In this document: one piece after another, positions 52,313 to 63,440 of the stretch
Position numbering within the stretch: position 1 is the first letter of the stretch
Layout: each line of letters begins with the position of its first letter
Assembly: GCF_014701095.1 (NCBI RefSeq)
Contig: NZ_AP023439.1
Location: 5,692,001-5,756,000, forward strand
Reading direction: 5' to 3'
Length of the DNA stretch: 64,000 nucleotides
DNA from: Streptomyces tuirus
GTDB taxonomy: Bacteria; Actinomycetota; Actinomycetes; Streptomycetales; Streptomycetaceae
The notes under the pieces: generated by a model
Databases searched by the model: none
What the model was told of the DNA's origin: nothing
The model's input: only the letters and a program-made list of their open reading frames with translations
Position numbers and translations under genes: made by a program

Positions 52313-52996
52313 CTAGCCGCGGGTCGCCCACACGTAACGGTGTTCCGGGCGGCCCGCATCGCCGTACTTGAGGGTGAGTCTGGCCCGTCCCGTGCGTTCC
52401 AGGAGCTTCAGATAGCGCTGGGCGGTCTGGCGGCTCACTCCGGTCCGCTCGGCGATCTCCTGGGCGGACAGGGGCCCGTCCGCGTTCATGAGGGACTGGC
52501 GGACCAGCTCGGCCGTCGTGGGGGAGTGTCCCTTGGGCAGGGCGCTTTCCGACGGTGCCGAGAGCGCCCCGAAAATGCGGTCCACCTCGGCCTGCTCGGC
52601 CTCTCCACCGCCGTCGAGGGTGCGGCGCAACTCGGCGTAGGCATCCAGCTTGGCGCGCAGGCCGGCGAAGGCGAACGGCTTGACCAGGTACTGCAGCGCG
52701 CCGTGCCGCATCGCGGCCTGCACGGTGGAGACGTCCCGGGCCGCCGTGACCATGATCACGTCGGTCTGGTCGCCACGCCGCCGCATCTCCTGGACGACCG
52801 CCAGCCCTGTCGCGTCCGGCAGGTAGTGGTCCAGGAGCACCAGGTCCAGCCGGGGCAGCGCCTCCAGTCGATGCAGCGCTTCCGCGGCGCTGTGGGCCAC
52901 GCCGGCGACGTGGAAGCCCGGCACCTTCTCGACGTAGGCGGCGTTGACCCGCGCGACCCTCATGTCGTCGTCCACGACCAGGACCTCGATCATCAC
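52313..52996 (-). CDS. Response regulator, CitB/DcuR family
   Basis: About 227 residues; GTG 52996 or ATG 52993 (GTGATG overlapping the kinase stop). The receiver domain has VVDDD near residue 7, phospho-acceptor Asp in LDLVLLDHYLPDATG near 55, and the conserved Lys in LQYLVKPFAF. The C-terminal output domain is a winged helix (LSAQEIAERTGVSRQTAQRY). This is the CitB/DcuR/MalR type that controls carboxylate uptake and use. It is translated together with the sensor kinase, and its probable target is the symporter operon next door. Confidence 0.93.
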   Translation of the reverse strand: MMIEVLVVDDDMRVARVNAAYVEKVPGFHVAGVAHSAAEALHRLEALPRLDLVLLDHYLPDATGLAVVQEMRRRGDQTDVIMVTAARDVSTVQAAMRHGALQYLVKPFAFAGLRAKLDAYAELRRTLDGGGEAEQAEVDRIFGALSAPSESALPKGHSPTTAELVRQSLMNADGPLSAQEIAERTGVSRQTAQRYLKLLERTGRARLTLKYGDAGRPEHRYVWATRG

Positions 52997-54666
52997 GCCT
53001 TCTCCTCGGTGGTCTGCGGAACTGACGGCACCGTCAGGACGGCCGACTGCGGACCCGGCTCGGCCAGCGCCTCGGGCAGGACGACGGTGAACTCCGCGCC
53101 CCCGCCGTGCGCCTCACCGACGGTCGCGCTGCCGCCCTGGCGCTCCGCGAGCCTGCGCACCAGGGACAGCCCGATACCCCGCTCGCGGTGAGCCGGCGGC
53201 TTCTTCGTAGACCATCCCGTGGTGAAGATCAACTCGCGGTGTTCCTGCGGGATCCCGGGGCCCGTGTCACGCACCCTGAGGATCGCCGTACGCCCCTCCG
53301 CGCGCAGTTCGACTTCCACGCGCGCGTGCTGCGTGCCGGCGACGGCGTCGAGGGCGTTGTCGACCAGGTTCCCGACGACGGTGACGAGCCCCTGCGGGTC
53401 GACCAGCCGGTCGGGGAGCCGGGTCCGGTCCGACACCCACAGGGCGACGCCCCGTTCGGCCGCGACGGTCGCCTTGCCGACCAGCAGGGCGGCCAGAAGC
53501 GGGTCCTCGATCCGCTCCGTGACCTGTTCCGCGGTGGCCCGGTGATCACCGACCACCTCGCCGACGAACTCGACGGCGTCGTCGTACATCTCCAGTTCGA
53601 GCAGCCCCAGAAGCGTGTGCATCCGGTTGGCGTGCTCGTGGTCCTGGGCGCGCAGGGCGTCGATCAGACCACGGGTGGAGTCCAGTTCGCGGCCCAGCTG
53701 CTCCAGCTCGGTGCGGTCGCGCAGGGTGGCCACGGCACCGCCGTCGTCGGTGGGCATGCGGTTGGCGACCAGCACCCGCTGCCCGCGCACGGTGAGCAGA
53801 TCCGTCCCCGTGACGCGTCCGGCCAGCACATCGGCCGTGCGGCCCGCGCCGAGCGCCTCGTCGGGGGAGCGGCCCACCACCGTCTCCCCGATGCCCAGCA
53901 GGCGCTGTGCCTCGTCGTTCACGAGACGGATGCGACCGGTGCGGTCCAGGGCGACGACGCCCTCGCGGATGCCGTGCAGCATCGCCTCGCGTTCGGACAG
54001 CAGCGCCGCGATGTCCGAGAAGGCCAGGTCCCTGGTCTGCCGCTGGACCCGCCGGGAGATGAGCCACGCGGCCAGCGCACCCACGGCCAGGGCGCCGCCG
54101 GCGTACGCGAGCAGCCCCGGGATCGCGTGGATCAGGCGGGCCCGGACGCTGTCGTAGGCGATGCCGACGGAGACCGCGCCGACGACGGTGCCGTCGCTGT
54201 CGCGCAGCGGTACCTTGCCCCGGGCGGAGCGGCCCAGGGTGCCGCTGTCGATCTCCATGACCTCCTTGCCGGCCAGGGCCTGGCCGGGGTCGGTGGAGAC
54301 GATGCCGCCGATCTGTTCCGGGTCCGTGTGCGACCAGCGCACGCCCCGCCAGTCCATCACCACGACGTACTCGGCCTTGGTGGCCTTCCGGATCCGCTCC
54401 GCCTCCCGCTGCACCGGACCGTTCGGCGACGGCGGCGTCTCCCTCACGTCCCGTGCGAGTTCCGGCTGCTGGGCGGTCGTCTGCGCGATCGCGAGCGCAC
54501 GGCGCATCGCCTGGTCGTCCAGCTCGTTACTGAGGGGCGCCAGGAACAACCCGGTCGCGAGCACAGCGACTCCCGCGGCGATCGCCACCTGCATCAGCAG
54601 CACCTGCGAGAACACCCGCCGGGGCAGACCGAGGCGCAGGCGGCGTGCGGGGGGAGTGGGGCTCAT
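52993..54666 (-). CDS. Sensor histidine kinase, CitA/DcuS family
   Basis: A 557-residue protein from ATG 54666. Helix TM1 at about 20-42 and TM2 at about 175-198 enclose an extracellular sCache/PASp-type domain (residues 43-174) that in this family binds C4-dicarboxylates or citrate. A cytoplasmic PAS domain follows (GIREGVVALDRTGRIRLVND). The H box is AQDHEHANRMHTLLGLLELE with the phospho-His near 343, then N box NLVDNALDAV, G1 DTGPGIPQEHRELIF and G2 ERGIGLSLVRRLAE. It phosphorylates the overlapping CitB-type regulator. Confidence 0.93.
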   Translation of the reverse strand: MSPTPPARRLRLGLPRRVFSQVLLMQVAIAAGVAVLATGLFLAPLSNELDDQAMRRALAIAQTTAQQPELARDVRETPPSPNGPVQREAERIRKATKAEYVVVMDWRGVRWSHTDPEQIGGIVSTDPGQALAGKEVMEIDSGTLGRSARGKVPLRDSDGTVVGAVSVGIAYDSVRARLIHAIPGLLAYAGGALAVGALAAWLISRRVQRQTRDLAFSDIAALLSEREAMLHGIREGVVALDRTGRIRLVNDEAQRLLGIGETVVGRSPDEALGAGRTADVLAGRVTGTDLLTVRGQRVLVANRMPTDDGGAVATLRDRTELEQLGRELDSTRGLIDALRAQDHEHANRMHTLLGLLELEMYDDAVEFVGEVVGDHRATAEQVTERIEDPLLAALLVGKATVAAERGVALWVSDRTRLPDRLVDPQGLVTVVGNLVDNALDAVAGTQHARVEVELRAEGRTAILRVRDTGPGIPQEHRELIFTTGWSTKKPPAHRERGIGLSLVRRLAERQGGSATVGEAHGGGAEFTVVLPEALAEPGPQSAVLTVPSVPQTTEEKA

Positions 54667-54826
54667 ACCCAAGACCGTACGTGCGGCCGGCTGCCTGCCC
54701 TAGACGGGTGTGGCGTGGATCTCCAGATCAAGGCGGGCAGAGTCAGCGGCGTCGGTGCATGACATTCGGCATCCCTCCGGAAGAGCCGTGTCCGGCCGCC
54801 GAAGCCGTCCACGCCGGGCCGAACGG

Positions 54827-55771
54827 TCAGCCGGCCAGTGCCGCAGCCATCCTCACCTCGCGCACCGCCACCACGTCCATCCGCGCGGGAGACCCGAGGA
54901 CCGACGCTCCGCAGCTCTCCGGGCGGGCCGGCTGCGCCGCGCCCTGGGCCACGTCGACCTGCCAGCGGCGCCCGTCGGTGTGGGCGACGGTCACCTCCCA
55001 GCGCGGGGCCGAGCCGACCGTCCGGACGATGCTCAGCGCCTCCGCGGTGCATTCGCCCGTCCTGGCGCGCACGGCGAGCTCGGCGGCCTGACCGGGCCGT
55101 TCCCAGGCGGAGCTGCCCCGGCACCCCTCCACGACGATCCGCCCCTCCCGGGCGCCGTGCAGGACCTCCTTGAGGGAGTGGGCCTCGGCCCGGCCGTACG
55201 CGTATCCGTACGGCAGCACGAGCACCGTGGGGGAGAAGCGGTGACCACCCAGATGGGTGACCTCCCAGACGCCCTCGACCCCGGACGTCGCCAGCTCGGC
55301 CGCGAGGGGCCTGCCGAGGAGGGCGCAGCAGCGGTCGCGCTTGCCGTTGGTGCAGACCAGGGCGAGCGGGTCGCCGTCGTGGGGCCGGCCGCCGAGCAGC
55401 GCGTCGAACATGCGGTGGTCGCCCCGGCCGAGCGCGGCGAAGTCGAGGTCGAGGAGCTGTCCCGGGTCCGAGGTCGAGGCGCTGTGCAGCCACACGTTTC
55501 CCGGCACGACGTGCGCGACGTACACGCGGCGTGTGGTGGGCATGCGGCGGTCCGCGTGGCGCCCGGGGCGGCGGATGAGCGCGATCCGTACGCCCGTGTC
55601 CTTTGCGGCGGCCTCCAGCGCACGTCCCAGGGCGGGGTCCAGGTGGCTCGAAGTGAGCGCCTTGGCACCCCACGGACCGGGCTGTTCGATCAACAGCCAG
55701 GTCCTCGCGGTGGCCGCGGTTCCCGAAACGGGCTCGTCGAAGTCCCGGGAGACGCTTGAGCACGTACTCAC
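54827..55771 (-). CDS. Sucrase/ferredoxin-like (Suc_Fer, thioredoxin-fold [2Fe-2S]-type) protein
   Basis: About 314 residues from GTG 55771 (VSTCSSVSRDFDEPV). The family core is visible: WLLIEQPGPWGAKAL, then LALVCTNGKRDRCCALLGRP with the cluster-ligand cysteines, and EVTHLGGHRFSPTVLVLPYG. This is PF06999, a thioredoxin-like ferredoxin family in actinomycetes. An iron box covers the start (55772-55790), so it should be expressed under iron starvation, suggesting a role in reducing ferric siderophore or other iron metabolism. The frame is open far upstream, but that overlaps the citrate synthase gene and is a GC artefact. Confidence 0.85.
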   Translation of the reverse strand: MSTCSSVSRDFDEPVSGTAATARTWLLIEQPGPWGAKALTSSHLDPALGRALEAAAKDTGVRIALIRRPGRHADRRMPTTRRVYVAHVVPGNVWLHSASTSDPGQLLDLDFAALGRGDHRMFDALLGGRPHDGDPLALVCTNGKRDRCCALLGRPLAAELATSGVEGVWEVTHLGGHRFSPTVLVLPYGYAYGRAEAHSLKEVLHGAREGRIVVEGCRGSSAWERPGQAAELAVRARTGECTAEALSIVRTVGSAPRWEVTVAHTDGRRWQVDVAQGAAQPARPESCGASVLGSPARMDVVAVREVRMAAALAG

Positions 55772-55790
55772 AGAGGTGAGCCTAACCTGA
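55772..55790 (-). promoter_or_regulatory. Iron box (DmdR1/IdeR-type operator)
   Basis: On the minus strand the 19 bases read TCAGGTTAGGCTCACCTCT, matching 15 of 19 positions of the actinomycete iron-box consensus (TTAGGTTAGGCTAACCTAA). It abuts the GTG start of the Suc_Fer gene, so Fe2+-bound DmdR1 would block transcription or initiation. Confidence 0.72.
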
Positions 55791-55824
55791 CTTGCGCCGC
55801 CGCGAATTTCGGCCCCGCCCTGCG

Positions 55825-57120
55825 CTACTCCGGCAGTGGCTGCGGAGGCCTCGGACCTGTGTAGAGACCGCTCGGGCGCATCCGCAGGGGGCGTTCGCCG
55901 TACTCCTCCAGGGCGTGGGCGATCCAGCCCGCCGTGCGGGCGACGGCGAAGATCGTCTCGCCCGCGGTCGGCGGCATGCCGGAGGACACCGTGAGCACGG
56001 CGAGCGCCAGGTCCACGTTGGCGTGCAGCGGGACGTGCCGGGCGGTGGTCTCGACGATGTCGCGGGCCGCGAGGAGAGCGGGCTCCGCGCGCGGGATCCG
56101 CTCCAGGAGGGCGAACAGGGCACGCGCGCGTGGGTCCTCGCCGGGGTAGAGCCGGTGGCCGAGGCCCGGGACGCGCCGGCCGGCGCGCAGTTCGTCCGCG
56201 ATCACGGGTGCCGCGTCGCCCTGTTCGAGCACGTCCTGCAGCAGCCGGTGGGCCAGCCCGCTGGCCGCGCCGTGCAGCGGGCCCTCGATCACGCCCAGTC
56301 CGGCGGAGACCGCCGCGTAGGGGTGGGCACGGGCCGAGGCGGCGACGCGCACCGCCAGGGTGGAGGCGGCCAGGTCGTGGTCGACCAGGAGGGCGAGGGC
56401 GCCGTCCAGGGCGCGCAGGGACGCCTCGTCGGCCTTGCGCATCGAGAGCCGGGTCCACAGGCGGTGGGCCATGGGGCCCTCGTCACGACGGTCGTGTGCC
56501 CTCGGCGGCAGGGCGGCGACGAGCGTGGGGATGAGGGTGCGCGCGGTGCCGAGCACGGCGTCCTCGGACAGGTCGAACCGCAGCGGATCGGCGGTCGCGG
56601 CGGCGACGGTCGCCACCCGCAGCAGGTCGGCGGGCGCGGCGTGTTCGGGCAGCGCCTCGACGGCGCGGCGGGCGACGGACACGAAGGCGGTCGGTGCGGT
56701 GAACGTACTGCCCGGGAGCATCCGGCCCGTCCAGAGCCACTCGGCGACCTCCTCATAGGTGTGCCGTGTGGCCAGGTCGACGGCGTCGACACCGCGGAAG
56801 AAGTAGCGGTCGCTCTCGATGAGCGTGAGGCGGGTGCGGACGGACAGCTCGCCACCGGAACGGCCCCCGCCGGAGTCGCCCGAGCCGGAACCGCTGGGAC
56901 CGGAACCGCCCGAGCTGTCGCGCCTGTTGCGCCGGGCGAGCGCCTCGACCTCCCCGGCGTCGAAGGTGCTGCCCCGCCCGCCGCTCACCCGCCGGCTGCT
57001 GAGCTGGCCGCGGCTCACATACGCGTACACGGTCTCCGGCTTCACACCGAGCAGCTCGGCGGCCTCCCTGGTGCTCAACCGCCGTTCCGCGTCCATGGGG
57101 GCGGGCTCTTGATCGCGCAT
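55825..57120 (-). CDS. Citrate synthase-family protein with N-terminal HTH domain
   Basis: About 431 residues from ATG 57120; ATG 57150 and 57096 are alternatives. Residues about 12-75 form an excisionase/MerR-like winged HTH (STREAAELLGVKPETVYAYV, then SRGQLSSRRVSGGRG). A Gly/Ser-rich linker follows. The citrate synthase domain keeps GPLHGAASGLAHRLL, GLGHRLYPGEDPRARAL and the catalytic Asp region LHANVDLALAVL, so it may be active. Such HTH-citrate-synthase fusions are known in Streptomyces next to a plain citrate synthase; the fused domain suggests DNA binding controlled by metabolites. A perfect 15-bp palindrome lies in the promoter gap. Confidence 0.88.
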   Translation of the reverse strand: MRDQEPAPMDAERRLSTREAAELLGVKPETVYAYVSRGQLSSRRVSGGRGSTFDAGEVEALARRNRRDSSGGSGPSGSGSGDSGGGRSGGELSVRTRLTLIESDRYFFRGVDAVDLATRHTYEEVAEWLWTGRMLPGSTFTAPTAFVSVARRAVEALPEHAAPADLLRVATVAAATADPLRFDLSEDAVLGTARTLIPTLVAALPPRAHDRRDEGPMAHRLWTRLSMRKADEASLRALDGALALLVDHDLAASTLAVRVAASARAHPYAAVSAGLGVIEGPLHGAASGLAHRLLQDVLEQGDAAPVIADELRAGRRVPGLGHRLYPGEDPRARALFALLERIPRAEPALLAARDIVETTARHVPLHANVDLALAVLTVSSGMPPTAGETIFAVARTAGWIAHALEEYGERPLRMRPSGLYTGPRPPQPLPE

Positions 57121-57160
57121 GGGGGTCACCGTATCCGTCCCGCGGTCCATTGACTGATGT

Positions 57161-57175
57161 ATTGATTCAATCAAT
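57161..57175. promoter_or_regulatory. Palindromic operator between the two citrate synthase genes
   Basis: ATTGATTCAATCAAT: seven-base arms around a central C, in an AT-rich patch (57150-57200) that stands out in this GC-rich DNA. Half-site-like TTGA/TCAA copies also occur at 57176-57180 and 57192-57196. It lies between divergent starts, so one regulator could control both genes; the HTH-fused citrate synthase is the obvious candidate. Confidence 0.55.
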
Positions 57176-57230
57176 ATTGACAGGCATTTAGTCAATCATG
57201 GACAGTCGAATCAAGTCCAGGGAGGAAGTC

Positions 57231-58391
57231 ATGTCCGTCAACAGGTCAGCAGCCACTCTTGTCGAAGCGCCCCGGGGGCTCGCCGGTGTTGTCGTCACCG
57301 ACACCCGGATCGGTGACGTCCGCGGTCTGGAGGGCTTCTATCACTACAGGCAGTACTCGGCCGTCGACCTCGCGCGGACCCGCGGCTTCGAGGACGTCTG
57401 GCATCTCCTCGTCCACGGTGAACTGCCGGACGCGGCACGGAGCGCGGCCTTCGCGGCCGAGACCGCCGCGCTGCGGCGGCTGCCCGACGAGGTGCGGGCG
57501 GCGCTGCCGGCCATCGCCGCGGCCGGCGGGCGCTCCGGCCCGCTCGCCGGGATGCGTACGGCCCTCTCGCTGCTGGGGGCGGCGAAGGGGTTCCGGCCCG
57601 TGTACGACATCGACGCGGACCGGCGCCGGCAGGACACGATCGAGGCGGCCGCGGCGGTGCCCACGCTGCTCGCCGCGCTGCATCGGCTGGGCGCGGGGCT
57701 GGAGCCGGTGGAGCCGCGCGAGGACCTGTCCTACGCGGCGAACTACCTGTACATGGTGACCGGTTCGGTGCCCACCGAGCCGCACGCGCGGGCGATCGAG
57801 CAGTACCTGATCTCCATCATTGATCACGGATTCAATGCATCAACCTTCACGGCTCGGGTCATCGCGTCGACGGGCGCGGACGTGGCGGCGTGCCTCGCCG
57901 GGGCGGTGGCGGCGCTGTCGGGGCCGCTGCACGGGGGTGCGCCCAGCCGCGCGCTGGACACCCTGGACGCGATCGGCACCCCGGACCGAATCGACTCCTG
58001 GGTACGTCAGCGGGTGCTCGCCGGTGAGCGCATCATGGGGTTCGGGCATGCGATCTACCGCACGGAGGACCCGCGCTCCCGGATGCTGCGCGAGGTCGCC
58101 CAGGGGTTCGGCGGGCCGCGGGTGGAGTTCGCCGTCGAGGTGGAGCGTCACATCGAGGCGATCCTGGCGGAGCTGAAGCCGGGCCGGGAACTCCACACCA
58201 ACGTCGAGTACTACGCGGGTGTGGTCATGGAACTCTGCGGCCTGCCGCGGGAGATGTTCACCCCGACCTTCGCCGCCGGGCGCGCGGTGGGCTGGAGCGC
58301 CAACATCCTGGAGCAGGCGGAGGACACGAAGATCATCAGGCCGGTGGCGCGGTATGTCGGACCGGAGGCGCCGGCACCGTTGCCCGCCTGA
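57231..58391 (+). CDS. Citrate synthase/2-methylcitrate synthase
   Basis: A 386-residue enzyme from ATG 57231 (GGGAGGAA upstream; ATG 57198 possible but weaker). Active-site stretches: His in SGPLHGGAPSRALDTLD, His in MGFGHAIYRTEDPRSRML, and Asp-region ELHTNVEYYAGVVMELCG (an Asn/Glu stands where many enzymes have D). The size fits a short bacterial (type I) citrate or methylcitrate synthase condensing an acyl-CoA with oxaloacetate. The V-E-Y in place of V-D-x is common in actinomycete paralogues. It is divergent from the HTH-fused citrate synthase and probably regulated with it. Confidence 0.9.
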   Translation: MSVNRSAATLVEAPRGLAGVVVTDTRIGDVRGLEGFYHYRQYSAVDLARTRGFEDVWHLLVHGELPDAARSAAFAAETAALRRLPDEVRAALPAIAAAGGRSGPLAGMRTALSLLGAAKGFRPVYDIDADRRRQDTIEAAAAVPTLLAALHRLGAGLEPVEPREDLSYAANYLYMVTGSVPTEPHARAIEQYLISIIDHGFNASTFTARVIASTGADVAACLAGAVAALSGPLHGGAPSRALDTLDAIGTPDRIDSWVRQRVLAGERIMGFGHAIYRTEDPRSRMLREVAQGFGGPRVEFAVEVERHIEAILAELKPGRELHTNVEYYAGVVMELCGLPREMFTPTFAAGRAVGWSANILEQAEDTKIIRPVARYVGPEAPAPLPA

Positions 58392-58861
58392 GCGAAGGCG
58401 CCGCAGGGTGGGGAGGGGGCGGCGTCATGCGCCGACCGTCCTCCGTTGTGGTGCGTGTGAAGCTGCCATCCGGTCACCTTGATGTGAACCATGCTGCGAA
58501 TGCAGAGCCGCCGCATGTCATCAGGACCGTCAACAGCCGCACGGGCATGCGTTGGACGGTCATGCGGAACCCGCCGATGCGGATGTCCAGGGCTGGAGCC
58601 TGCTCATGCATCTCCTCGGCGCGGTTGCTCTTCACTTCGTGTTCCCTCCGCAAGATCTTCTGTGGCCTCTGTACAGGCGGTGGAAGCGGACCTGTGGGGC
58701 CGCCGCCCTCGATGATGGGGCGGCATGGAGCGTGGATGAGCGGAGTCAACCTTGTTGGCACCTGGGTAAACGCATCGGTTTGCGGGTTCGTTACCACCCA
58801 GCCGTGTGCCCCGTTCCAGAGAGCGATCTGCGAGAGAGCGGTGCTTGGCCGGGGCGTGGAG
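58392..58861. other. 470-bp gap, possibly decayed coding sequence
   Basis: No intact gene. One plus-strand frame near 58600-58690 reads LLMHLLGAVALHFVFPPQDL then LWPLYRRWKR, which is protein-like, but it has no start and degenerates on both sides. The stretch lies next to a clearly broken DUF6082 gene, so decay of this intergenic region is plausible. Confidence 0.4.
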
Positions 58862-59383
58862 TTACTGGTCCGACGGGTGCCCGACGACCCACCACTCGTC
58901 GATGTCCGCCTCCTCCAGCTGGGCGAGCAGATCATCGACCATGCAGCTCAGCCCTGCCTCGTCGGAGGTGTCGACGAGGGCCGTCCGGTGTGGGCGGGTG
59001 GCATACCAGTACCCCATGAAGAGGGGGTTCTGCAGCATGTTCGGGCAAAGCTGATCAATGCCGACTTAGCCAAGTTGCCCATGCGATTGCAGCGCTGCGC
59101 GTTGCTTGCTCCGGGAGACGGTTCCGTCATAGGCGTCGAGCACCTCGGCCAGTTCCGGATCGTCCATCGCCTTGCTCAGCAACTCCCAGTGCAGACGCTG
59201 CTGGTGCGCGAAGTTGGTCCGGCGCTGGGACTGCGCGGCCTCCTCCAGGTGCTCGATCCGGGCGCGCAACGCGTGGAACGCGGGCCACTGCAAGGCCAGG
59301 GCGACGGCGGCACCCGCCGCCAGGCCCAGTCCTGCCGAGGCGGCGGCCCTCAGACCTCGGAACCCAAATTTCTGTGTGGTCAT
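58862..59383 (-). pseudogene. DUF6082-family gene disrupted by frameshifts
   Basis: ATG 59383 starts a typical DUF6082 protein: a membrane anchor (RAAASAGLGLAAGAAVALAL), then RTNFAHQQRLHWELLSKAMD and DPELAEVLDAYDGTVSRSKQ, before the frame stops at 59066. The next frame carries NRMGNLAKSALISFAR, and a third frame has NMLQNPLFMGYWYATRPHRT, DTSDEAGLSCMVDDLLAQLE and EEADIDEWWVVGHPSDQ to a stop at 58862. Two indels, near 59100 and 59050, therefore break one gene of about 170 codons. Only the first 105 residues can be made. Confidence 0.75.
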
Positions 59384-59704
59384 GTCAACCCCCGGTTCAG
59401 GCGGCCGTCCGCCGGTCGTCGGGGTGCGGGTCGACGGGAGGGGACCGGCGAGCGGTGGGCGGCGCTTGCCGCCTCCCAGAGTGCCGAGCGGCTCTGATCG
59501 GCGGGGAGGCGGAGAGGAGGCGCACGGAGGGAAGCGAGGGTCGCACAAACCGGCGCCATGCCCAACGTCTGCCCCGCGAGTGCTGCTAACAATCGTTCAC
59601 TCAGGCGTGGATCTCACGGCTCGTATCCTGGGGCGGCATCCCCATTTCCCACGTGTGCCGGGAACGCGAGCCGGTGCACGCGTCGGCGCGAGAGAGGTCG
59701 CACG

Positions 59705-60765
59705 GTGAGCCAGCCGAGTCCGAAACCGCAGCAGATCCCGGTCGTCGTTCTGGCCGGATTCCTCGGCTCGGGAAAGACCACCCTGCTCAATCACCTGCTG
59801 CATCGCAGCGGCGGCAGCCGTATCGGCGCGATCGTCAACGACTTCGGGGCGATCGAGATCGACGCCATGGCCGTGGCGGGAGCGCTCGGCGACTCGACGG
59901 TCTCCCTGGGCAACGGCTGCCTGTGCTGTGCCGTCGACGCGAGCGAACTGGACCAGTACCTGGAGCGGCTCGCGGAGCCCGGCCTCGGCATCGACGTCAT
60001 CGTCATCGAGGCCAGCGGTCTCGCCGAGCCGCAGGAACTCGTGCGGATGCTGCTGGCCAGCGAGCACCCGGGGGTCGTGTACGGCGGGCTCGTCGAGGTC
60101 GTCGACGCCGCCGAGTTCGACGACACCCGGGCCAGGCACCCCGAGATCGACCGGCATCTCGCGCTGGCGGACCTCGTCGTGGTCAACAAGCTCGACCGGG
60201 CGGCGGACGGCGAAGGCGTCCTCGGGCTGGTCCGGAGCCTCGTCGACCGTGCCGCCGTCGTCCCGGCCACCTACGGCCGGATCGACCCCGAGTTCCTCTT
60301 CGACTGCCGCCCGAGCGAGGAGCGCATCGGTCAGCTGTCCTTCGACGACCTGCACGAGCACGGCGGCGACGACGACGGCCACGACGGTCACCTGCACGCC
60401 GCCTACGACAGCCTGTCGTTCGTCTCCCCGAGCCCCCTCGACCCGCGCCGGCTGATGACGTTCCTGGACAGCCGCCCCGAGGGGCTGTACCGGATCAAGG
60501 GCTATGTCGACTTCGGGCCGTGCGACGTCCGCAACCGCTACGCCGTCCATGCCGTCGGGAGATTCCTGCGCTTCTACCCGGAGCCCTGGCCGGCCGGCGG
60601 TGAACGCCTCACCCAGCTGGTCCTCATCGGCTCGGGGATCGACACCGCCGCGCTCGAGAAGGAGCTGGAAGCCTCCAGGAGCGACGCCCCACACGCCGAC
60701 GAGCACGGCATGTGGGGCGTCCTGAGGTACGTACGCGACCCCGGGGAGCAGGGCGCGGACCCGGC

Positions 60766-60769
<4 letters not shown>
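59705..60769 (+). CDS. COG0523/CobW-type GTP-binding metallochaperone
   Basis: A 354-residue G3E-family GTPase from GTG 59705 (GAGAGG upstream). Walker A is GFLGSGKTTLLNHLL near residue 18, the metal-binding CxCC is in LGNGCLCCAVDASELD near 75, Walker B region VIVIEASGLAEPQELVRMLL, and the guanine-specificity motif VVVNKLDRAADG. A His-rich loop (HGGDDDGHDGHLHAAYD) precedes the C-terminal CobW_C domain. Members deliver zinc, cobalt or iron to client proteins. I see no clear Zur box upstream, so the metal is undecided. Its TAG stop shares CTAG with the stop of the convergent parC gene. Confidence 0.92.
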
Positions 60770-63222
<2,453 letters not shown>

Positions 63223-63440
63223 CGCTGCCGGCTCCTTGCTGCTGCGATCCAGATCTGACGCGGACCATTGTGGACCGCCGCACTGACAAGCGGGACCAGG
63301 ACCCGGGGCAAGCTGCGTCCCCGGCCGCGCACCGAGGTCGCCGCCGGGAACTTCACCAGGGCTTCGCGCGCTTGCATACAGTGGCAGGACCGGCAGGAAT
63401 CCGCGGTCTGAACAACCGCTCAGCGATCGAAGGGACGTAC

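Noticed and set aside
54827-56458. 543-codon version of the Suc_Fer protein
   Set aside because: The extra N-terminal part lies antisense-like within the citrate synthase gene in another frame and is Arg/Pro/Gly-rich; the family core begins at GTG 55771.
59580-59704. Zur box before the COG0523 gene
   Set aside because: ACAATCGTT near 59588 only loosely resembles half of a Zur site; there is no convincing symmetric match.
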